Assembly (NCBI GenBank): GCA_029259725.1
Contig: JAJDER010000159.1
Coordinates: forward strand, 1-63,139
Direction of reading: 5' to 3'
DNA: 63,139 bases
Source: Planctomycetota bacterium
GTDB lineage: Bacteria; Planctomycetota; B15-G4
The position numbers and the translations under genes are program-made. This document shows, piece by piece, positions 7,561 to 16,351 of this stretch. Within the stretch, counting starts at the first letter, position 1; each line of letters begins with the position of its first letter. The notes under the pieces are model-generated. The model was not told the DNA's origin. It ran no database searches and was given only the letters and a program-made list of their open reading frames with translations.

Positions 7561-8856
7561 TCAGCGACGGAGTTGCTCGCCCAGCTGCTCGAAGAGGACC
7601 ACGTCGTCAGCGATGGGGCGCACCTCCGGGATGCCGGCCACCAGCGCGTCCAGGACCGTGGGGTCTCCGGCCAGTTCGACCAGCAGCGCCGCCAGGGCCT
7701 CCACGTCGCCGGGCGGGAAGACGCGCGCCCCACCCTGGGCCGCCAGCTCGGCCATGCCGCCGAGGTCCGAGGTCAGCACGGGCACACCGCGCTGCCAGGC
7801 CTCGTGGATCGTGAGCGGGCTGTTCTCCCACCACAGCGACGGGACCACGAGCAGGTCCAGCTCGGCGTAGATGCCCTCGCGCCGGGCCGGGTCGAAGGGG
7901 CCCCGCAGATGCAGGGCCGGCGTCGTCGCGGCCAGGGCGACCAGCTCGGCGCCCACCTCGGGGAACCAGTCCAGCGCTCCGTGGATCGACGCCGACAGTT
8001 GGGCTGCCCCGAGCCCCGACCGCGCGACCGCGTGGGCCAGGACGTCGGCGCCCTTGTACTCGCTGAGCGTCCCGACGAAACCGACGCGCAGCGGGTCGCC
8101 TCGAGCGCGCCGGACGCGAGCCGGGCGATCGGCGGCCGGCGCCGGGAACCCGTAGTCGGCGAAGACCAGCTTCTCCCGCGGCAGGCCCGCGGCGATGAAG
8201 CGCTCGCCCAGGAAGCGCGACGGGGCCCGGAAGCGGTCCACCCACCCCGCGGCCTCGGCCATGTCCCGCACGCGCTGGTCCAGCGCCCGCGCGAACCACC
8301 GGCGGTCCCCGAGCTCGGCATGGGCGTTCCCGCAGGCCGTATCGCTCCAGCGCTCGCGATCGATCGGGTAGATGTCGACGCACCGCGCGCACGCCGCCGA
8401 CGTCGCGCGCTCGCAGGCCTTGCCGTCGAGGTCGTACATGAGACCGGCGCGCGGGCACAGCCACCAGTACTCGTGCAGCGTCATGACCACCGGGATGTCG
8501 CGTTCCGCGGCAGCCTTCAGGCTCGAGGTGCCGCCCACGAACTGCAGCCCCTGCACGTGCACCAGGTCCGGCCGGAAGCGGTCCAGCACCTGCCCGAAGA
8601 GCACGGCCATCTTCGGGTCGTTCCACTGCTCGGACAGGTCGTGGTAGATGCGGTTGTAGATCGCCTCGTGGACCGGGATGCCGTCGTGCTCGCGCTCGGT
8701 GAGCGTGTGCTGCTGGAGCGCGCGGTTCTCCTCGCAGGTGAACACGGCCACGTCGTGCCCGGCATCGGCCAGGGCGCGCGACAGGTGCGCGGTGTAGATC
8801 TCGCTACCCGCCGTGTGCAGCGGCAGGTAGTCGTGGATGACCTGCAGGATCTTCAA
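7561..8856 (-). CDS. GT4 glycosyltransferase with four-Cys insert
   Basis: This 431-residue GT-B enzyme starts at a TTG (8856) that opens the fold exactly (KILQVIHDYLPLHTAGSEIY). The N-domain contains PDLVHVQGLQFVGG. Cys134, 148, 156 and 159 follow MTLHEYWWLCPRAG (C-x13-C-x7-C-x2-C). The donor domain carries RVGFVGTLSEYKGADVLA and VVPSLWWENSPLTIHEAW. It ends 41 bases before the M3 peptidase start. It lies just downstream of the metallophosphoesterase pair and may share its transcript. Role: addition of a sugar during polysaccharide assembly; specificity unknown. Confidence 0.9.
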   Translation of the reverse strand: MKILQVIHDYLPLHTAGSEIYTAHLSRALADAGHDVAVFTCEENRALQQHTLTEREHDGIPVHEAIYNRIYHDLSEQWNDPKMAVLFGQVLDRFRPDLVHVQGLQFVGGTSSLKAAAERDIPVVMTLHEYWWLCPRAGLMYDLDGKACERATSAACARCVDIYPIDRERWSDTACGNAHAELGDRRWFARALDQRVRDMAEAAGWVDRFRAPSRFLGERFIAAGLPREKLVFADYGFPAPAADRPARVRRARGDPLRVGFVGTLSEYKGADVLAHAVARSGLGAAQLSASIHGALDWFPEVGAELVALAATTPALHLRGPFDPARREGIYAELDLLVVPSLWWENSPLTIHEAWQRGVPVLTSDLGGMAELAAQGGARVFPPGDVEALAALLVELAGDPTVLDALVAGIPEVRPIADDVVLFEQLGEQLRR

Positions 8857-8905
8857 CGCCCGCTCGCGCCTCCGCCCGAGAGCCGCGGCCCGACCGCGGA
8901 CCGCC

Positions 8906-10507
8906 TCACCGCGCGATGGTGTAGCTGAGCAGGACCGTGCCGTCGAGGACCGGGTCGTCGATCTTGGTGCGCACGTACTCCAGGGTGGCGAGATCGCCGT
9001 CGACGGTCACGCGGAACCAGCCCTTCTTCTTGGTGCCGGTCGTGTCGGTGTCGAACTCCGCGACGCCGTCGCCGTCGTAGTCCATCTGCGCCTGATACCA
9101 GGCCTCGAGGGCCCAGGGCGGCTTGTTGCCCGCCGACTGCCCGCCGATGACGTAGTGCACGCCGGAGGGGCTGCCGTCGGGCGCGATCTTCTCGCCGGTG
9201 ACGACCACGTGGTCGTGGAAGCTCAGGAACAGCTGCGCGCCATGTCGCTTCAGGATCTCGTGCACAAGGGCCTGCTCGCCGAGGAAGCTCCCGTCCACCT
9301 CGCCGCTGTCGGTGGCGCGCAGGCCGCCGCGCCCGTACCAGTAGCAGTGGGCGGGATCGGAGCTGCCGCCCAGGAGGTGCTCGCCGAACACGAACTTGAA
9401 GGGTGCGTCGGAGTGGCGCAGCGTCGCTTCGAGCCAGGCCAGCTGCCCGGCTCCCAGGGTCCACTGCTCGGGCCCCTGGGGCAGCGCCGGGTTGTAGCGC
9501 ATCACGTCGAGCACGACGATCTGCACGTCGCCGGTGCGGAACGTATACGCGCTCCCGGCGCGGTTGCCGTCGTAGGAGTCGGAGGCGTTGGGCAGGTGCG
9601 CCAGCCGCGCGTTGCGCGAGAAGGTCGCGGTCGTGTCGAACTGGTCGCAGGTCCCGGCGACGTCACCGAAGCCGGCCTCGCCGTCGTGGTTCCCGAGCAC
9701 CAGCGCGAGCGGCAGGGCGCGACCCAGCGGGCCGAGGACCGCCGGCGAGAAGGTCTTGCGGTAGCGCAGGTCCGCCTCCTGCTGGGTGTCCACCGTGCCC
9801 GAGCTGACAGGGATGCCGTCCACCAGCTTCGCCAGGCAGCCCGCGCCGCAGTGGGTCATGGCGATGTCGCCACCGATGAGCGCGAAGTCGAGACTCTCGT
9901 CCGCGACCATGTTGGCGATCGTGCCCAGCAGTTTCTCGAAGCCTTCGTGGGTCAGCGAACCCTGCTGCGACCACACCGCGTAGGCGTGCGTGTCGGCCAC
10001 GACCGCGAAGGTCACCGGCTCGCCCGGCTCGGCGAGCGTCCGGAAGGTCCCCGGCTCGCGGAGCTGGAACTCACGTTCCCCCGGACGGCGCACCGCCAGC
10101 TGGAAGGCGTGTTCGCCCGACGGCGACAGGCCGCCGAGATCGAAGACCAGCAGTTCGTCCGCCGCAGCCGTCAGCGAGGGCGTGCGGAACTCCAGCACAC
10201 CGACCTCGCCGTAACGCACGTAGGCCTCGGCCGGTTCGGCCGGCAGCACCGACAGGCTGACCCCGTCGAGCCGCGGATGGCTCAGGATCTCCTCCAGGTG
10301 GAAGGCGACCGGCTCGTCGGCCGGCGGCCCGGCCAGGGAGCCCGCGAACGGCGCGCCCGGCGGCGGGCCCACGGCGGTGGAAACGGCCGGCACCGCGACG
10401 GCGAGCATGGCGATCACGGCGATCGGGGCCGGCGCCAGCGACGCCACCCGGCGCCCCACGGCCCCCACCCGGAGCCACCCGGCGCGTCGGAACCGCGCGC
10501 GGATCAC
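8906..10507 (-). CDS. Secreted calcineurin-like metallophosphoesterase (copy B)
   Basis: A 533-residue exported protein starting at a GTG (10507) that overlaps the upstream paralogue's stop as GTGA. A hydrophobic signal sequence (PIAVIAMLAVAVPAVSTAVG) is followed by an Fn3-like domain (AYVRYG...LLVFDLGGLSPSG), as in purple acid phosphatase-type enzymes. The phosphoesterase domain has VVADTHAY, IGGDIAMTHC, VLGNHDGEAGF, FGEHLLGG and SFHDHVV, in the order of the five metal-binding motifs. A D-x-D-x-D-G element (MDYDGDGVAEF) near the C-terminus may bind calcium. It is predicted to hydrolyse a phosphoester outside the cytoplasm; the substrate is unknown. It is closely similar over its full length to the gene upstream. 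Confidence 0.88.
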   Translation of the reverse strand: MIRARFRRAGWLRVGAVGRRVASLAPAPIAVIAMLAVAVPAVSTAVGPPPGAPFAGSLAGPPADEPVAFHLEEILSHPRLDGVSLSVLPAEPAEAYVRYGEVGVLEFRTPSLTAAADELLVFDLGGLSPSGEHAFQLAVRRPGEREFQLREPGTFRTLAEPGEPVTFAVVADTHAYAVWSQQGSLTHEGFEKLLGTIANMVADESLDFALIGGDIAMTHCGAGCLAKLVDGIPVSSGTVDTQQEADLRYRKTFSPAVLGPLGRALPLALVLGNHDGEAGFGDVAGTCDQFDTTATFSRNARLAHLPNASDSYDGNRAGSAYTFRTGDVQIVVLDVMRYNPALPQGPEQWTLGAGQLAWLEATLRHSDAPFKFVFGEHLLGGSSDPAHCYWYGRGGLRATDSGEVDGSFLGEQALVHEILKRHGAQLFLSFHDHVVVTGEKIAPDGSPSGVHYVIGGQSAGNKPPWALEAWYQAQMDYDGDGVAEFDTDTTGTKKKGWFRVTVDGDLATLEYVRTKIDDPVLDGTVLLSYTIAR

Positions 10508-11964
10508 CGCTCGATCGTGTAGGTGAGCAGGACGGTGCCGTCGGTGGTCGGGTCGAAGATCTGGGTCTGCACGTACTCGAGCGTGGCCGCGTCGCCATCG
10601 ACATGGATGCGGAAGTAGCCCTTCTGCTTCGTGCCCGTGAGCTCGCTCTCGTACTCCGCGATCCCGTCGCCGTCATAGTCCATCTGGCTCTTGTACCAGG
10701 CGGACTCGGCCCACGGCGGCACGGTTCCCCCGGCCATGCCGCCGATCACGTAGTGCACCCCCGAGCCCGTGCCGTCGGCGGAGATCTTCTCGCCCATCGC
10801 CACCACGTGGTCGTGGAAGCTGAGGAAGAGCTGCGCGCCGTGTCGCCGCAGCACTTCCTGGACCAGGGCCTGCTCACCCAGGAACATGCCGTCGACTTCG
10901 CCCGTGTCGGTGCTGCGCAACCCGCCGCGCCCGTACCAGTAGCAGTGTTCGGGGTCGCTCGAGCCGCCCAGCAGGTGCTCGCCGAAGACGAACTTGAACG
11001 GCGCCTCCGAGCTGCGCAGCGTCTGCTCGAGCCAGGCCAGCTGTCCCGCGCCGAGGGTCCACTCGTCGGGGCCGACCGGGATCGTCGCGTTGTACCGCAT
11101 CACGTCGAGCACGACGATCTGCACGTCTCCGGTGCGGAAGGTGTAGGCCGTCCCGGCACGGTTGCCGTCGTAGGAGTCCGAGGCGTTGGGCAGGTGGCCC
11201 AGCCGCGCGTTGCGCGAGAAGCCCGCGGTGGTGTCGAACTGGCTGCAGGTGCCCTCGACGTCGCCGAAGCCCGCCTCGCCGTCGTGGTTGCCGAGCACCA
11301 GCGAGATCGGGTGCGCCTTGGCGAGCGGCCCGAGGATCACGTCCGAGAACGTCAGCCGATAGCGCAGGTCGGCCTCCTGCTGCGTGTCGACCGTCCCAGG
11401 GCCGACGTCCACGCCGTCGATCGTCGCCGCGGCGCAACCACCACTGCAGTGGGTCATGGCGATGTCACCGCCGATCAGCACGAAGTCCAGGCTGTCGTCG
11501 GCGACCATGTGCTCGACCGTGCGCACGAGCTTCTGGAAACCGAACAGGCCGGTGCCCTTGGTCCAGACCGCGTAGGCGTGCGTGTCGGCCACGACGCCGA
11601 ACGTCACCGGGTCACCGGGCGCCTTGAGTGTTCCGAAGCTCACCGGCGCGCGGACGGTGAACGCGCGTTCCCCGGGCCGGCGCACGAGCACCTCGGCCTG
11701 GTACTGCCCGGAGGGTGCCAGCCCGCCCAGATCGAACACCAGCAGTTCGTCGTCGCCCGCCGTCGCCAGGGGCGTGCGCGCGGTGACCGCGGCCGGGGGG
11801 CCGTAGCGCACGTAGGCCTCGACCGGTTCGGCCGGCAGCAGCGACAGCGTCACGCCGTCCGCCCGCGCGTGGCTCAGGATCTCGTCGTCGTGGAAGGCGA
11901 TCGGCCCGCCGTCCCCGGCAGGCAGGATCGCAGACAGCAGACACGAGAACAGGAGCAGGAGCAT
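10504..11964 (-). CDS. Secreted calcineurin-like metallophosphoesterase (copy A)
   Basis: This 486-residue protein starts at ATG 11964, directly at the signal peptide MLLLLFSCLLSAILPAGDG. A longer in-frame GTG at 12030 lies upstream of the predicted -10 (12021-12026), so the shorter start is preferred, although no Shine-Dalgarno is visible. The N-terminal Fn3-like domain and the five phosphoesterase blocks (VVADTHAY, GGDIAMTHC, LGNHDGEAGF, FGEHLLGG, SFHDHVV) match copy B nearly block for block, including the cysteine-bearing GGC segment and the MDYDGDGIAEYESE calcium-like loop. It arose by tandem duplication. Both copies are probably made together and act outside the cytoplasm. Confidence 0.88.
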   Translation of the reverse strand: MLLLLFSCLLSAILPAGDGGPIAFHDDEILSHARADGVTLSLLPAEPVEAYVRYGPPAAVTARTPLATAGDDELLVFDLGGLAPSGQYQAEVLVRRPGERAFTVRAPVSFGTLKAPGDPVTFGVVADTHAYAVWTKGTGLFGFQKLVRTVEHMVADDSLDFVLIGGDIAMTHCSGGCAAATIDGVDVGPGTVDTQQEADLRYRLTFSDVILGPLAKAHPISLVLGNHDGEAGFGDVEGTCSQFDTTAGFSRNARLGHLPNASDSYDGNRAGTAYTFRTGDVQIVVLDVMRYNATIPVGPDEWTLGAGQLAWLEQTLRSSEAPFKFVFGEHLLGGSSDPEHCYWYGRGGLRSTDTGEVDGMFLGEQALVQEVLRRHGAQLFLSFHDHVVAMGEKISADGTGSGVHYVIGGMAGGTVPPWAESAWYKSQMDYDGDGIAEYESELTGTKQKGYFRIHVDGDAATLEYVQTQIFDPTTDGTVLLTYTIER

Positions 11965-12020
11965 GATCGGGTGGAGTCGGCGCGGGATGACGATCGGGGA
12001 GGCGCGCGGGGGCGTCCCGA

Positions 12021-12026
12021 AGTCTA
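12021..12026 (-). promoter_or_regulatory. -10 element TAGACT for the phosphoesterase pair
   Basis: The minus-strand hexamer TAGACT predicts a transcription start near 12014, downstream of the GTG at 12030. This argues that translation begins at ATG 11964. The -35 is weak. Confidence 0.45.
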
Positions 12027-12045
12027 TCACGCGTTTCCGGCCGAC

Positions 12046-13806
12046 TCAGCGGGTGGCGGCCGGCGAGGTCGCCATGCCCGCACGCCCCTCCTGGACGGCC
12101 TGCGTGAGCCAGCCCGCCGCATCGCCGAGGGGCAGCAGCTGCTTCTCGCCCTCGCTGCGCCGCTCGACCTCCACGTTGCCCTCGGCCAGCGAACGTCCGC
12201 AGATCACGCGGAACGGGTAGCCGACCAGCTCGCTGTCCTTGAGCTTCGGCCCCGGCCGACCGGGGCGGTCGTCGAGGACGGCTTCGATGCCCGCCTTGCG
12301 CAGGTCCACGTAGAGCTTCTCGGCCGCCTGCACCACGGTGTCGTCGTCCATCTTCATGGGGACGATCACGACCTCGTAGGGCGCGAGCGGCACGGGCCAG
12401 ACGATGCCCTTGTCGTCGTGGTTCTGCTCCACCGACGCCGCCGCGATGCGCGACACGCCGATGCCGTAGCAGCCCATGACGAAGGGCGCCGCCTTGCCGT
12501 CCTTGGTGGTGAAGCTGGCCTTCATGGCCTCGCTGTACTTGGTGCCCAGCTTGAAGACGTGCCCGACCTCGATGCCGCGCAGGCCGCCGAGGCGGCCCTC
12601 GCCACAGCGGGCACAGGTGTCGCCGGGCTGGCCGGCGCGCAGATCGTGCACCGGGGGCAGGTCCACGTCGCGACCGAAGTTCACGTCGAGCAGGTGGTGA
12701 TCGGTCCGGTTCGCGCCGCACAGGAAGTTGGTCATGCCCTGGACGCTCTCGTCGGCGAGCAGGGTCACGCCCTCCAGGCCCACGGGTCCGGCGAAGCCCG
12801 GCTTCGCGCCGGTCACGCGCACGACGGTCTCGTCGCCGGCCACGGCGATGTCCAGGGCCCCCAACGCGTTGAGCACCTTGACGTCGTTGACGTCCTGGTC
12901 GCCACGGATCAGCACCGCCACCACCTTGACCTCATCGGCGAAGGTGGCCTCGAACAGCACCGTCTTGACCATGCGGCTGGCGGGCCGCTTGCAGAAGCTC
13001 GTGAGCATCTCGACCGAGGTGATCCCCGGCGTCTCGTCGAGGTGCATCTCGCGTGGCTCGCCGCCGGCCTCGCCCGCGGCCAGCACCGAGGTGGCGCGCT
13101 CGACGTTGGCGCCGTAGCCGCACGCCGGGCAGGTCAGCAGGGCGTCCTCGCCGGTGTCGGCGGTGACCATGAACTCCTCGCTGGCCGCGCCGCCGATGGC
13201 GCCGCTGTCGGCCTCGACGATCACGAACTGCAGCCCGCAGCGCGCGAAGATCTTGACGTAGGCCGCGCGCATGGCCTGGTAGCTGGCGTCGAGCCCCAGC
13301 TCGTCGATGTCGAAGCTGTAGGCGTCCTTCATGATGAACTCGCGTCCGCGCATCAGGCCGAAGCGCGGACGGAACTCGTCTCGATACTTGTTCTGGATCT
13401 GGTACGCCGTCACCGGCAGCTGCTTGTAGCTGTCGATGGTGTTGCGCACGAGGTCGGTGATGACCTCCTCATGCGTGGGGCCGAGGCACATCTCGCCACC
13501 CCGGCGGTCCTTCAGGTGGAACATGATGCCGGCCTTGAGGTAGGCGTCGGCGCGGCCCGACTCCTCCCACAGCTCGATCGGCTGGATGATCGGCAGCATG
13601 AGCTCCTGCCCGCCGGCCGCGTCCATCTCCTCGCGCACGATCTGGGAGATCTTGCGCAGGGTGCGCCACATCATCGGCGAGTAGCTGTAGACCCCGGCCG
13701 CGATCTTGCGGATGAACCCGCCGCGGGCGAGCAGCCGGTGGCTGTTGGTCTCGGCGTCGGACGGGTCGTCGAAGAGGGTCTTGTTCAGCAGACGGGAGGT
13801 GCGCAT
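12046..13806 (-). CDS. proS: Prolyl-tRNA synthetase
   Basis: This class II aminoacyl-tRNA synthetase (586 residues, close to the usual bacterial ~570) attaches proline to tRNA-Pro. It begins MRTSRLLNKTLFDDPSDAET. The motif 2 region is QIQNKYRDEFRPRFGLMRGREF, and LGPTHEEVITDLVR lies in the proline-binding loop. The bacterial editing insertion lies at roughly residues 230-400. Motif 3 (YGIGVSRIAAASVEQNHD) and the anticodon-binding C-terminal domain (VVIVPMKMDDDTVVQAAEKL onward) follow. It is a single-gene unit with its own promoter at 13861-13890 and a leader of about 50 bases. Confidence 0.98.
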   Translation of the reverse strand: MRTSRLLNKTLFDDPSDAETNSHRLLARGGFIRKIAAGVYSYSPMMWRTLRKISQIVREEMDAAGGQELMLPIIQPIELWEESGRADAYLKAGIMFHLKDRRGGEMCLGPTHEEVITDLVRNTIDSYKQLPVTAYQIQNKYRDEFRPRFGLMRGREFIMKDAYSFDIDELGLDASYQAMRAAYVKIFARCGLQFVIVEADSGAIGGAASEEFMVTADTGEDALLTCPACGYGANVERATSVLAAGEAGGEPREMHLDETPGITSVEMLTSFCKRPASRMVKTVLFEATFADEVKVVAVLIRGDQDVNDVKVLNALGALDIAVAGDETVVRVTGAKPGFAGPVGLEGVTLLADESVQGMTNFLCGANRTDHHLLDVNFGRDVDLPPVHDLRAGQPGDTCARCGEGRLGGLRGIEVGHVFKLGTKYSEAMKASFTTKDGKAAPFVMGCYGIGVSRIAAASVEQNHDDKGIVWPVPLAPYEVVIVPMKMDDDTVVQAAEKLYVDLRKAGIEAVLDDRPGRPGPKLKDSELVGYPFRVICGRSLAEGNVEVERRSEGEKQLLPLGDAAGWLTQAVQEGRAGMATSPAATR

Positions 13807-13860
13807 CAGGGCGGCTCGGGGGGACCTCGGGCACCCGAGGGACGCGGGCGCGGAGGGCGG

Positions 13861-13890
13861 AGTCTAGGAAACGGCGGCCCTTCCCGCCAA
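13861..13890 (-). promoter_or_regulatory. proS promoter (TTGGCG-N18-TAGACT)
   Basis: On the minus strand, TTGGCG (13885-13890) and TAGACT (13861-13866) are separated by 18 bases, upstream of proS. It lies back to back with the plus-strand promoter at 13909-13937. Confidence 0.55.
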
Positions 13891-13908
13891 AGCGGCGGAG
13901 CCGGGACG

Positions 13909-13937
13909 TTGATCCCGGAGGCCGGGCGACCTAGCGT
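13909..13937 (+). promoter_or_regulatory. Sigma-70-like promoter (TTGATC-N17-TAGCGT)
   Basis: TTGATC (13909-13914) and TAGCGT (13932-13937) are 17 bases apart and precede the GGAGG and GTG of the next gene. The -10 surroundings (CGACCTAGCGTTCG) closely resemble those at 60349-60361, upstream of an unrelated plus-strand gene. Confidence 0.6.
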
Positions 13938-13956
13938 TCGCGTGGAGGAAGCCACC

Positions 13957-14784
13957 GTGTCGCGTCGCCTGATCGTCGTCCTGCTGCTCGGCCTGCTGGC
14001 GCTGGGGCTGGTGCTCGGCCTGGCGATCGGCCTCTCCGCCTGGCTGCGGGACGACCGTGAGTCTGCCGTCGTCGCACCGGCGCAGGACCACGCGGCGCCC
14101 GCGGCCGATCCCACCCAGGGCGACGCTCCGCGCGCGGGCAACGCGCCCACGATCCTCGTCGGCGACTACCTGCGGCTTCCGACCGACCGGCGCCTGCTGC
14201 TGCGCTGCCCCGAGAAGCCCGAACGCGTCCGCGTCCTGTCCGCCCGGAGGTTGACCGCGCCCCGCGACGTTCCCGGGCGCATCGAGCGACTCACCGTCTC
14301 CAGTGACGACGACGCCCTGCACCTGCTCTTCCGCTTCGACGGCCCGCGGGCGTGGCTGGCCGGCTTCGCGATCGAGAACGACTCGCTGCGCACGCAGGAC
14401 AGCTGGTTCGAACCCGCCGTGCTCCTCGCCGACGGCCGCGTGCTCCTCGACGGGAAGGCCGAGACCACCGACGTCGGAGCCGAGGCCGACCTGAAGCTGA
14501 CCCTGGGACCCTTCACGCAGGACGTGCACGTCGAACTCTCCGGCACGGCCACCGTGACCTGGAACGACGCCGAGGCCGTGAGTTCCGGCGAGCACGCCTG
14601 GGACGACGTCGTCACCCTCGACCTCGCGCTGGACCTGCGGGCCGAGGCGAAGCTGGCCGGGGTGCCCTTGGAGCGCCCGGTGCAGGGTGGCGTGTCCGGC
14701 GTGCTAGCGCGCGACGTCGGCTGGGTCGAGATCCGCGACAAGCGTCGCTACGTGTTCGAGAGCAGCGCACCCCTCGACGGTTGA
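13957..14784 (+). CDS. Membrane-anchored protein of unknown function
   Basis: A 275-residue protein of no family I recognise. A GGAGG (13944-13948) sits eight bases before the GTG at 13957. The N-terminus SRRLIVVLLLGLLALGLVLG is a positively charged signal anchor. A low-complexity linker (about residues 35-65, rich in A, P and D) follows, then a beta-rich extracytoplasmic domain (LRLPTDRRLLLRCPEK to the end) with alternating hydrophobic strands and no cysteine pair or catalytic motif. It is alone on the plus strand between proS and the oxidoreductase gene, with its own good promoter. A structural or binding role in the envelope is the most that can be said. Confidence 0.8.
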   Translation: MSRRLIVVLLLGLLALGLVLGLAIGLSAWLRDDRESAVVAPAQDHAAPAADPTQGDAPRAGNAPTILVGDYLRLPTDRRLLLRCPEKPERVRVLSARRLTAPRDVPGRIERLTVSSDDDALHLLFRFDGPRAWLAGFAIENDSLRTQDSWFEPAVLLADGRVLLDGKAETTDVGAEADLKLTLGPFTQDVHVELSGTATVTWNDAEAVSSGEHAWDDVVTLDLALDLRAEAKLAGVPLERPVQGGVSGVLARDVGWVEIRDKRRYVFESSAPLDG

Positions 14785-14824
14785 GGGCGGCACTCGATCG
14801 GCAGCGGCGCGGCCGAGCCCCGAC

Positions 14825-16351
14825 CTACCGCGTCCAGGCCAACCACTTGCCGAACAGCGCCTTCACGAAGGGCGTGAGCCGGGTGCGATTGAACTGATCG
14901 CCCAGCTGGCGGATGGCCTCGGCCTGGGTCGGATACGGGTGGATCACCGCGGCCAGGCCCCCGAGGCCCAGGCCCGCCGCCATGGCCGTCGAGATCTCGC
15001 TGATCATGTCGCCGGCGTGCCGACCCACGATCGTCGCCCCGACGATGCGTCCCTTGCCCTTCACCGTGTGGATCTTCACGAAGCCCTCGGTCTCCCCGTC
15101 GAGCATCGCCCGGTCCACGTCGGCGAAGGGCCGCACCCAGGTGTCGATGGAGAGGCCGGCCTCCTCGGCGTCCTGGGCGTACATGCCGACGTGGGCGATC
15201 TCGGGATCGGTGTAGGTGGCCCAGGGCACGGTCAACGCCGAGACCTTCTTGCGCCCGCCGAAGAGGGCGTTCTGGATCACGATGCGCGCCAGGAAGTCGG
15301 CGGTGTGCGTGAACTGGTACTTCGAGCAGATGTCGCCGGCCGCGAAGATGCCGGTGGCCGTGGTGCGCAGGGTGTCATCGACCTTCACGCCCTTGCGGGC
15401 ATCGAACTCCACGCCGACCTGCTCGAGTCCCAGTCCCTCGACGTTGGGCGTGCGCCCGACGGCCACCAGGATCGCGTCGACGCGGCGCTCCAGGGTCTCG
15501 CCACCACGCTTCAGGTGCAGCACGCGCTCGGCGCCGTCGCGCGTGATGCGCTCGGTGTCCGTGTCGAACAGCATCTCGATGCCGTCGCGCTCGAAGGCCG
15601 CCTGGACCACCTCGGCCGCGTCGGGGTCCTCGCGCATCAGGAGGTGCGGCCCCTGCTCGAGCAGCGTGACCCGGGACCCGAGGCGCGCGAAGGTCTGGGC
15701 CATCTCCGCACCGTTCGGGCCGCTGCCGATGACCGCCATCCGGCGCGGCAGTTCGGTCAGCGAGAACAGCGATTCGTTGGTGAGCGGCTCGGCCTCCGCC
15801 AGCCCCTCGATGGGCAGCACGGCCGCGCGGCCGCCGGTGGCGATGACGGCCTGCTTGAACTCCAGCGTGGTCCCCTCGACCTCGATGCGCCCGGGCCCGG
15901 TGAAGCGCCCGTGGCCCATGAAGACGTCCACGCCCAGGTCCCGGAATCGCGCCGCGCCGTCGTGCGGGGCGATGTCGGCGCGCAGCCTGCGCATGCGCTC
16001 CATGACCGCGCCGAAGTCCACCTGCACGTCACCGGTGACGACGCCATAGTGTCCGGCGTCGCGCACCTCGGCCGCGCGCCGCGCCGCCGAGATCAGCCCC
16101 TTGGAGGGGACACACCCGTAGTTGAGGCAGTCGCCACCCATCAGGTGCCGTTCGATCAGCGCCACCTTCGCGCCCAGGCCTGCGGCCCCCGCGGCGGCCA
16201 CCAGCCCGGCCGTGCCGCCACCGATCACGACCAGGTTGTAGCGGCCCGAGGGCGTGGGGTTCTCCCAGTCGGGTGGGTGCGTGTGCGCCACCAGCTTCCG
16301 GTTGTGCTCGTCGAGCGGCGGCACCTCGATGCCCGCCCCGGTGCGGTTCAT
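14825..16351 (-). CDS. FAD-dependent pyridine nucleotide-disulfide oxidoreductase
   Basis: A 508-residue flavoprotein of the mercuric reductase/dihydrolipoamide dehydrogenase family. The FAD loop is VVIGGGTAGLVAAAGAAGLG, the redox disulfide is GGDCLNYGCVPSK, the NAD(P) loop is VIGSGPNGAEMAQTFARLGS, and the second FAD motif is IFAAGDICSKYQFTH. The dimerisation domain near the end has HPYPTQAEAIRQ, as in mercuric reductase-like proteins. There is no N-terminal MerA heavy-metal domain and no C-terminal cysteine pair, so genuine Hg(II) reduction is unlikely. The ATG at 16351 overlaps the VTT gene stop as ATGA, a pairing seen widely in bacteria. The thiol substrate is unknown. Confidence 0.93.
   Translation of the reverse strand: MNRTGAGIEVPPLDEHNRKLVAHTHPPDWENPTPSGRYNLVVIGGGTAGLVAAAGAAGLGAKVALIERHLMGGDCLNYGCVPSKGLISAARRAAEVRDAGHYGVVTGDVQVDFGAVMERMRRLRADIAPHDGAARFRDLGVDVFMGHGRFTGPGRIEVEGTTLEFKQAVIATGGRAAVLPIEGLAEAEPLTNESLFSLTELPRRMAVIGSGPNGAEMAQTFARLGSRVTLLEQGPHLLMREDPDAAEVVQAAFERDGIEMLFDTDTERITRDGAERVLHLKRGGETLERRVDAILVAVGRTPNVEGLGLEQVGVEFDARKGVKVDDTLRTTATGIFAAGDICSKYQFTHTADFLARIVIQNALFGGRKKVSALTVPWATYTDPEIAHVGMYAQDAEEAGLSIDTWVRPFADVDRAMLDGETEGFVKIHTVKGKGRIVGATIVGRHAGDMISEISTAMAAGLGLGGLAAVIHPYPTQAEAIRQLGDQFNRTRLTPFVKALFGKWLAWTR

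Noticed and set aside
10603..14784. A 1393-codon plus-strand open frame
   Set aside because: It lies opposite the phosphoesterase and proS genes and is rich in H, R, G and Q, typical of an antisense frame at high GC. Only its last 275 codons, after GGAGG-GTG at 13957, look like a real protein.
14825..16351. Mercuric reductase annotation
   Set aside because: The C-terminal cysteine pair and heavy-metal domain are missing, and there are no other mer genes.
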